This document shows positions 57,100 through 64,000 of a DNA stretch of 64,000 bases, piece after piece. The position numbers and the translations under genes are program-made. A model generated the notes under the pieces. It did no database searches. It was given only the letters and a program-made list of their open reading frames with translations, and had not been told where the DNA came from. The stretch spans positions 9,978,490 through 10,042,489 of the forward strand of contig PTFA01000011.1 in assembly GCA_003342895.1 (NCBI GenBank). The letters run 5' to 3'. The stretch comes from Casuarius casuarius (Eukaryota > Chordata > Aves > Casuariiformes > Casuariidae). Position 1 is the first letter of the stretch. Every line of letters starts with the position of its first letter.

Positions 57100-57390
57100 T
57101 TAAATGCTTTGTTAGCTGGATTAGCCTAAGGCAATGCTCATAATTACAGTATTGTTAGGGCTGCTTTTTATTTAAAACTATTCTGTTAAAGATGCTTTCA
57201 CGTCCAGAGTCCTGTAATTTTCCTAGTAGTGTGCTGGGTGTAAACTCCTTGCCAAGCTGATAGATGTCTTTCTTTATAAAGTCAATTACTGTAGAAAATC
57301 CACTAATACAAAGGGCATAATGCAATTATTTAGAATTGATTTCTTATAAGCTTATGGATAGTCATTTGTGCAAGTTCAAGTTTGCTGTGA
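57100..57390. promoter_or_regulatory. Candidate conserved non-coding element (AT-rich)
   Basis: AT-rich, non-repetitive sequence with words such as 'gctcataattacagtattg', 'tttatttaaaactatt' and 'tgcaattatttagaattgattt'. No open frame or repeat. It resembles the AT-rich blocks at 43.4 and 48.2 kb. Regulatory role is a guess from composition only. Confidence 0.25.
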
Positions 57391-57394
57391 GAGT

Positions 57395-57470
57395 TTATAA
57401 TAATAACTGTCACATTTTACATTAGCTTCCATCCCAGGGGACTTCAAAGCACTTTACAAATTCTGAACTT
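57395..57470 (+). mobile_element. CORE-SINE/MIR-type fragment, plus strand
   Basis: The words 'ttacattagcttccatcccaggggacttcaaagcactttacaaattctgaac' match the dispersed amniote SINE/LINE segment 'atagcgcttttcatcccaaaggatcccaaagcactttacaaac'. A similar piece occurs at 62825. The element continues no further recognisably. Confidence 0.55.
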
Positions 57471-58655
57471 GCATCTCTAAGGAAGAAACATGCCCCAGCG
57501 CCTACTTGCCTTCTTGCTGATCTGCATCTGATTCCTTCTTTCACCACAGTCTTCCAACACAATCCTTCGTAAGTGTTCAAACCACTGCTACAAAATTAGC
57601 AGAAATCCATGTCCTTTCCCGAGGGCATTAGGAGGACAGACATCATAATAACTGACAGGGCTAAGAAGGTGCAAAGCAATGTGGAAGAAGAACATTTAGA
57701 CCAAGATCAGCTCTTAGATTCAAGATTCAGCTGCCCTGACTTAGCCATCTTAAAATCAGATGCTGGTTTCAGCTGGTCACCAAGGCTGCCTCTGGTTGAC
57801 AATCGTGCTCCCAGAGGAAGGGATCAATCCTATCTTAGTGCCAAAGATGGGAGAAATGACCCACTGCCTCAGGGTGCCTGCTTTTCTCCGCGGGCGAATC
57901 TCTCTCTCCACGATCTGAGGGCAAAGAGTACAGATTTAGACTTGCAACTTTTGGGTATCTAAAGTTAGAGGACTCCCTCCCCCTGTGTCGTGGTAGTCCT
58001 GGCAACTGATTCAGAGCCACAGGTACCTCGGCTTGTAATAATAAAAGGCAAGTGATGATAATAATAGTAACAACGATGGTAATGAGTTGTGAATGTTTTC
58101 AGGAGGACTTAGGCACCTGCTGAAGAGCTATAGAGGAAGGAGGCAAAAGGACATCAGCCAGGTACAGACTGTGGCTCAGTGTCAGCAACAGTTAAAAATA
58201 AAGCTTGTTCTTGGTAGCTCATTAACGGCTCTTGATGCATTTATGAGGAACTTTATTTTATAATTTTGCAAAGCTCCAAATTTATCCAAAGGCAAAACCT
58301 TCTCAAGGAAACAGGAATGATGTACTGCAAGAGGCGTTAATGAGGTTGTCAGTGCTATTACTGGCCATTTTTGGCCCATGAAACCTACAGCTGGGAGAGA
58401 TTTCATTAGGTCTAGATAAAGCTAAGGCTTTAAAGTACAACTGAGGCATATATTCCCCATACAATAAATATATCCAGCACATCTAGCAGGAACAAGGAGG
58501 AGTCATGTTTTTATTTCTTTTCTCATCTGACTCTAAGATGAGTTTCAAGTAAGTGTCCAAATGAAGAAGAAAAGCATGAACACAGACAGCATTTTACTGA
58601 GATAAATTCCTTTCTCATCCAACATGCCGTGCATTTAGCATCTTGTTCTAGTCTT
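57471..58655. other. Non-coding sequence with one 117-codon open frame
   Basis: The plus frame 57609-57962 (117 codons) has an acidic/basic N-terminal part (RAKKVQSNVEEEHLDQDQ) and no recognised domain; a minus frame is also open over its 3' end. I do not accept it as a gene without transcript evidence. The AT-rich part at 58180-58300 resembles the other candidate conserved blocks. Confidence 0.45.
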
Positions 58656-58659
58656 TTTT

Positions 58660-59110
58660 TCCCAAAGTTGCAGTGGACATAAAATAAACTAGACCATTCT
58701 TAATTTATATTTGCATCATTTTGTACCATTTGAAGAATAATATGCATATTTTAAGTAGGCCAGATTATAACTAATAGACTAGATAATTGCACCATCAAGC
58801 TTGCTGCCTTGTAAGAATGAGGATGTACTACTTTAATATTTAAAAACTTTCAAAATTGTTAGGAAGACATATGAGGATTTTATAATATTTACTGTGCAGC
58901 ATATCAGAAGCCAGTCTGATGAAGTGCCAGGCTTAACTGAAGTTATTGTAATCATGTCACTATTTTTAAAAAGACCTGAAAAAAATAGGCATTATAAAGA
59001 AATATTGACAGACTAAATAGATTCTGTGATGGGACCTGGGGAATTGCTCAATTAAAGCATGTGTGTATTACGACATTAGGCAATTATTAGATTAACACAT
59101 GGCAGAGTCT
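58660..59110. promoter_or_regulatory. Candidate conserved non-coding element with octamer motif
   Basis: AT-rich, non-repetitive, no open frame. It contains an exact POU octamer ATTTGCAT (58709-58716) and, about 25 bases on, an ATGCATATT word (58742-58750). Several TAAT words and a TTGACAGACT piece (59005-59014) lie nearby. The pattern suits a developmental enhancer, but function and conservation are unknown. Confidence 0.3.
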
Positions 59111-59724
59111 TCTCAGAGCTCTGAAAATGGATCCCAGCAGCATGCAAGTGATAAACAGAAAGTTATATGATATGCAGGCATAAGTGTGAATAAAACTCTA
59201 GTCACTTGCATGTGGGAATTTAGGACCTGAAACTGGTACCTTGATCCCACAGTAGCAATAACAGAGTAACTCACATGGTGGTGAAAAATCTGTGCATTTT
59301 CCCCATTCCCTCCACTTAATAGGAAATTAGTCCCCAAAAGGTTGTCTTCCTCATTCACCAACTAGCAGCAAACCTGCTAGAGGAAAGAAATGGGGAAAGA
59401 GAGGGGAACCAAGGAAGACTAACTTGCCCTGTATCTCTCAGATACAGGGAACACTTACCTGAGATGAGGGAAGCCCAGGTCCACCTCCTTCCTGTCCTGG
59501 AGGGATCTGGGTCATATTCTGCACCTCCACAACAACCTGCTCCAATACACAGTGCACAAGTGAGCACATGGCATCTTTCTTTCCTAAACTGTTGCACTTC
59601 TTTAGGGAACTAAAATTCACTGGAGCAAAGACTGGAATTCTGTTTAACCATCAAATACTTTTAATGGCTCTTGAAATCTGCTAAGCAGCACAGTATCTCT
59701 GGAGAGAGGGCATGCATTAAACCT
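59111..59724. other. Non-coding unique sequence, no gene seen
   Basis: Minus frames of 80-82 codons (59113-59361 and 59355-59597) resemble nothing known. No repeat recognised. Confidence 0.5.
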
Positions 59725-59800
59725 ATCTGGAAAGGGTGGTTGGAAGAGCCCTGTGACAATGAGATACTGGTTCAAGTCCCTGCTCTAGACATGGAAAAGA
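59725..59800 (+). mobile_element. tRNA-derived SINE/MIR-like head, plus strand
   Basis: 'gggtggttggaagagccctgtgac' is followed by a good RNA polymerase III B box, GGTTCAAGTCC (59769-59779), and 'ctgctctagaca', as in the head of MIR-type SINEs. The A box is degenerate and the core is not recognisable. A tRNA gene is excluded because the cloverleaf stems do not form by eye. Confidence 0.5.
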
Positions 59801-60361
59801 ATTAATTTGATTTTGACTCCCAGCTGAGTCCTGTATCCTCTAAGAAATGAGCTGTTCTGGGCTGAGGGTCCCTCATGCCTTGCTGTTGGCATTGTTCTTG
59901 GTTGCAAGGATTTTTAGAAAATTATTAAATCCAAGAGCAAAAGCCTGACTGTGGCTCATTAGCCTGAAGGCAAGAGCAGTCATTTGGGAATTGGGTTTGC
60001 TTCAGGGAACATTTAATTGTTTATACAAAGCTTCACAGTGTTGAAATGTGAGATTTACTATATAGACATACAGTTTGTCTCCTTGGACTGCCAGTGGTCA
60101 GGGCATTTTCCTTGGCAGATCACTGATCCCTTAAATCCCCTCAAGCAGTGAGAAAATTCAGATGTCACCTACTTCTTGAGTAGCATATAACCTCTGGCCT
60201 TTGTTTTCAGCATCAAAGTTTTGCATTAAATAGAAAACAGCATTGAACCACGTGAAATATTTAAGATTTGTAGTCTGGGGAAGATGGAGAGTGGAATTTT
60301 GCTTCTGCTCTCTGAAACTCAACAATTTTTAAAAAAATGTTTGGTTTGACTGTTACATAGC
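59801..60361. other. Non-coding unique sequence, no gene seen
   Basis: Ordinary sequence without open frames over 60 codons and without recognised repeats. Confidence 0.55.
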
Positions 60362-60385
60362 AAAAAAAAAAAAAAAAAAAAAAAA
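60362..60385. repeat. Homopolymer run, 24 A
   Basis: Twenty-four consecutive A. It could be a retrocopy tail, but no SINE or processed gene body is recognised upstream and no flanking direct repeat is obvious. Confidence 0.95.
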
Positions 60386-61575
60386 GTCATTCACATCATT
60401 CTAGCAATTCCCCCCTTTTCAGATTTAATTTAGCAAAACTGGGTCCCTGTAGTTAAAGAAAATCCAAAATAGTGGGTTTATTATTCTGGACCTCCTAGCA
60501 TCTAGTAATTTCCAACATAATAAAATATACATGAAATTCCCCATTTCTGTAATGGTGTTTTCACTGCTAATGAAGTCCAGTCTACGCACAGAACTCCCCT
60601 GGATGGCAGCGGGGAATCTGCGTCATTTAAACTCTAGTGATGATTTATTTTGAAGAATTACATAGACAACAGGTGGTTGATGTTTTTTGTACAGCAATCT
60701 GCGGGCGAGACAGAATTTCGAGACAAAGTGAGAAACTGTCTGACATTCGTCAAACATCTCAAAAGTACCCAGAAAAGAAATATTCCCTTTTAAAGGCATT
60801 TCACACAGATAACACTGCAAATTCAGATATATTTGAAAAACACAATGAGAGATATCTTTGTAGGCACAGGAATCTGCTACTTGACAGCAAGTATAGCTGA
60901 GCTGGAGCAAACTCTCTAACTAAAACTCTCTAACATTGTTTTGGGGGCTAGAGCATGAAACAACCCGAAGTAAGTGTTAGGCTTATGTCTTCCTGTGTGA
61001 AGATAAGCCACAGCTTGGCTTAAGATTCAGAACTGTTTCATTCTCCCAGGCAGGGAATGAGGATACATTAATAGTGGAAAATTATGTGGAAAATTTCCTT
61101 AGGCGTTTTGATGATTTAGAAGCCGAAGTCCTGCTTTCAGCAGTAACTTGGAAACTCAGTCAAGCTACAGGCCAGAGATCAAAGGTACTTAGGGGCTCAG
61201 AGACGCATGTAGGCTGAGGTTAATCATGTGCGTAGGCCCATCATAGTCAAGGGAAGGGAGAATCATTTTTTGATCCAGGAGATGATTTAGACCATACGTT
61301 GGTGTTAACCTCCTTCTAGAACAGCCTTCTCTCCCCTCAGTATGCGTGAGTCTGGACAACTGCCTTAATTTAGAAGCCCAGCTCTTAAATTTCTAGAGGT
61401 GTGAGGAGAAGTCCTATCTTTACCTCTCATGGATTTCAGTTGAAGAGAGGTGCCTGCCCACGATTGTCCTCACGAAGCATTCTCCAAGCACCCAAGCCCT
61501 ACCTGATTTTTTCCCATAATTGCTTAAATATCTCAGTTGCAGTCAAAATGCAGTAAGTCTACAAGAGTGGAAATT
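60386..61575. other. Non-coding unique sequence, no gene seen
   Basis: A pair of complementary frames near 60623-60910 is open on both strands without family resemblance. A short direct repeat (aactctctaac) occurs at about 60909 and 60924. Confidence 0.5.
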
Positions 61576-61577
61576 CA

Positions 61578-61800
61578 GGTCAGTGGTTTCTACCTGTTAT
61601 TTGAGAACTCGGGGTAGGACTTGAGGGGGCTGTGAGCTAGTTCAAAAGAATCCATAAGAAGTTACAAAGAAAACTATGCCTTCATCCGTGCCATAGAGCA
61701 ATCCATGGCAGTGACACTTCCAAAGTGTCTGCATCTCTATCTAAAGTAAATGCAGAATCCACAGGTTGAAGATGTTTGAAAACTTTTGGTCTAGCCTATC
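61578..61800. mobile_element. Possible hAT-type DNA transposon relic
   Basis: 'cagtggtttctacctgttatttgagaac' (from 61580) resembles the hAT-type terminal words 'cagtggttctcaacc', and 'ggttgaagatgtttgaaaacttttggtct' near 61763-61791 resembles the opposite end. If real, this is a nonautonomous element of about 210 bases. Both ends are diverged and no 8-bp target duplication was verified. Confidence 0.3.
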
Positions 61801-61855
61801 TGGAAAAGTAATACTACCGTGAGAAGGGCAAAATAACTTTAATGATCCCACTCTC

Positions 61856-61870
61856 AAAAAAAAAAAAAAA
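61856..61870. repeat. Homopolymer run, 15 A
   Basis: Fifteen consecutive A in AT-rich sequence. Confidence 0.95.
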
Positions 61871-62824
61871 TCATTTATGCTTACAGAGAAAGTAAAAATT
61901 GAATTGGACATTATGAAAAATTCTCTATGTAGCTAAAACTATAACCTGGATAATTCATTTAGCCTAAATATATAGCTGTAATTGAAAATCCAAATAAGGT
62001 ATGCATATGCATTGATCCATATGATTTAAATCAAGCTATAAAACATCAACATTATCCAGCAAAAACTCCTGAAGAAATGACAGCCAAGCAGAATATGAAA
62101 ATCCAGAGAGACAATTGCACTGGCTGGGAGAAGGACTTAATTGATTTTGACAAAGAAACCTATTTGCTGTTTAATTGATTCCTACTCTAAATTCACAGTG
62201 CATTCGGAACTAGCAGAGAGAAGCAACAGAATCGTGATTACCCATGTCAGATTACTACTGGCAAGGTCCAGAATACTACAGGTCCTTGTTATTCTCTATT
62301 CACCAAGTTACTACTGTTCGTTTTCAGAGAAACACTAAAATCTAATAAAAGCACACAACTTTCCCACCAAATTGCTACACGATGGCTGCAAGAGCTATTC
62401 AGACCATCAAAAAGACCATAGAAAAGGAAAAGCATGGCAGTAAGGATTCTCACTTTATTCCACAACTATTCATGCCCTTCACCTCCTTTACATTAGTGGG
62501 AGCTCAATTTGCTGGATTGCAGGAATGGAGAGTGTCACAAATTTCATCAGTGTTGCAAGGCCAACAGAGCAGGGCTTGGGAAATCCTGTGAAAGCAGTGG
62601 ATTACCCTTCTCAGCTTTGCTGGAAGTCTTTGCTGTGCTTCCCCAGGAGGTACCCTCACCAGACTGATCTCCGTGCTGGCAAAGGGCCTCAGCATGATGC
62701 AATCCATCTCCCCTGCTCCCAGAGAGTAACTGTCCACTGGCCTCATGAGGATGAACAAACAGCATCATTGTCAGGTGCAGTCACGTTGATTCCACCGCAG
62801 TTACACTACACCCTACAAGACGGC
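61871..62824. other. Non-coding unique sequence, no gene seen
   Basis: The AT-rich left part (61890-62100) passes into ordinary sequence. A 102-codon plus frame at 62525-62833 is matched by open minus frames over the same bases, and no family is recognised. Confidence 0.5.
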
Positions 62825-62898
62825 TGTATTTAGCATGTCACTGAGTCTTTCCAAAGCAGTTTACAAATATCACCTTCATCTCAGGGAATAGATGAAAA
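62825..62898 (+). mobile_element. CORE-SINE/MIR-type fragment, plus strand
   Basis: 'atttagcatgtcactgagtctttccaaagcagtttacaaatatcaccttcatctcaggga' resembles the same 'atagcgcttttcatcc..aaagcactttacaaac' amniote SINE segment seen at 57.4 kb. Diverged; only this part is kept. Confidence 0.45.
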
Positions 62899-63645
62899 TG
62901 GTTTTCTTCCCAGCGTAAAACAAAGAAGCAACCCCTGCAAGTCAGGCATTCCTTTACATGTGTGCCTTTTTAAACGGTGGTGGTGCAGAGTCTCAAGTGA
63001 ATAGCAGAAAACCAGTTGAAATAAGAAATGGCACCAGCAATCATTTGGGGAGAATCCTGAAAGTGTCCGTATGCCACGGGACCCTACAACACCCTACTGT
63101 GACTGGGAGATAACAAATGTCCTAGCTGCAAAAAGACCACGCTCTAGCAGCATCATACAGAGAACGCACGGACATGCCCTGGTTCAGCTGCAGACCTGGC
63201 ATCACAGCTCACTCAGCTCCTTTCAGGAGGCCTTATTTCCTGGGGCCTGCCAACACGGTGAGCAGTTGCTCTGAGAACACTATGAATGGTTGATTCATTC
63301 TCCTAAATGCAATCCTGTCACTGAAAGCAGAAACAAGCACCCACAAGGCATCATCTCACTGTTGTTTAAGCCACTATTTCCCCAGTGCCTCCCTAACAAT
63401 GACTGATGGACTAGTTCCAAAGGTTTTTCAGTTTGAAAATCCGTTCTCTTTTCAAAAATCATATTCCTCTGAGCTCATCCATTTCTCATAGGTTGCAAGT
63501 CAGAGCTGGGGCTGCAATCTGCCCTACCGTCATACTCCCATTCAATGGGAGAAGAAAAGACGCTCTACTAACATTGCTGGCCCTGCTAGAAGGACACAGT
63601 CCCCTGGCCTTTGGCCTCCTTCCTGCCTGCTCTACGCAGCACAAC
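62899..63645. other. Non-coding unique sequence, no gene seen
   Basis: Short frames only; composition becomes GC-richer toward the right. No repeat or RNA gene is recognised. Confidence 0.5.
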
Positions 63646-64000
63646 AGTGTGAGAAAGACACTGCCTTGCTGCAGTGCCCAAAGGGGCGCGGGGTGCTGGT
63701 GAACGGGAAGGTCTGGCAAAGTGGCAGCGTACGTGTGCCAGGAGGATGTCTCTAGCAAGGCTGCAGGTGGAAATGGCAGCTGGAGCCGTTGCCTTCCAGA
63801 GGTCTCCCTGGCACAAACCAAAGGGCGCGGGCGCAGGAGCAGCAGCACTGGGGGTCAAGGGGGAGCTGCAGCTGGCTTGGCTCCGCAAAGAGCTTGCCCC
63901 CAGCTTCTGCAGGCAGGGCACAGAGGCTGTGCTGAGCACCGCCACCGCCTCAGCCGCACACGAGCTGAGCTGCTGCCAGCTTGAGTCACCAGGCAAAGGG
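63646..64000. promoter_or_regulatory. GC- and CpG-elevated right edge
   Basis: GC content rises to about 60% or more and I count about 14 CpG in 340 bases, well above the rest of the window but probably below a formal CpG-island threshold. Frames of 87-136 codons are open on both strands at once, which is a composition effect. This may be the flank of a promoter island, a first exon, or a GC-rich repeat continuing beyond the window. I recognise no protein in it. Confidence 0.3.

Noticed and set aside
59725..59800. Possible tRNA gene because of a good B box
   Set aside because: The acceptor and anticodon stems do not pair and the A box is degenerate, so it is better read as a SINE head.
63486..63996. 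Alanine/proline-rich minus frames of 120-136 codons at the right edge as a possible first exon
   Set aside because: Both strands are open and GC-rich, with no recognisable signal or domain. Noted only as a CpG-rich edge.

Overview
The window looks like nuclear DNA of a bird. A crocodilian or turtle cannot be fully excluded. The evidence is the interspersed repeats: several copies of the CR1 LINE of birds and reptiles, with typical 3' ends (tandem copies of an 8-base attctgtg-type unit) and a recognisable ORF2 reverse-transcriptase/C-terminal protein, set in AT-leaning, stop-rich, intergenic or intronic sequence. Older CR1/L3-type fragments and MIR/CORE-SINE-like relics are also visible, which fits a slowly evolving amniote genome. 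Nothing here looks bacterial, viral or plasmid-like.

I find no protein-coding gene of the host. All open frames outside CR1 are short (nearly all under 180 codons), match no family I recognise, have no convincing exon structure, and often overlap repeats or open frames on the other strand. The segment is best read as gene-poor intergenic DNA or the inside of a very large intron. Short exons (under about 150 bases) could still be missed by eye.

Layout. 1-10 kb: unique DNA with an old CR1 3' end, MIR-like fragments (about 3.6, 7.5 and 9.1 kb), a hAT-like DNA-transposon relic (7.03 kb), two perfect short hairpins (6.73 and 9.80 kb) and an AT-rich conserved-element candidate (8.44-8.69 kb). 10.4-10.6 kb: compound microsatellite. 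10.9-15.2 kb: two related CR1 copies in opposite orientation, forming an inverted repeat of about 0.6 kb around a 3 kb spacer. 15-31 kb: mostly unique DNA with homopolymers and simple repeats. 31.6-34.4 kb: an ancient CR1, a second CR1 fragment and a CA repeat. 34-42 kb: unique DNA, MIR-like relics at 39.4-39.7 kb and a GC-richer block at 40.5-41.3 kb. 42.6-43.3 kb: two CR1 copies head to tail. 43.4-43.9 kb: AT-rich conserved-element candidate. 44.6-49.6 kb: two older CR1 relics and small tandem duplications. 51.3-52.7 kb: a CR1 copy split by a GC/CpG-rich block of about 0.65 kb. 53-63 kb: CA/CG repeat, G-run, SINE relics and further AT-rich conserved-element candidates. 63.65-64.0 kb: the GC- and CpG-richest stretch of the right edge, which may announce a promoter region just outside the window.

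No new biological system is evident. The observations most worth checking are the inverted CR1 pair, the CR1 split by a CpG-rich block, the AT-rich conserved-element candidates, and the CpG-rich right edge.
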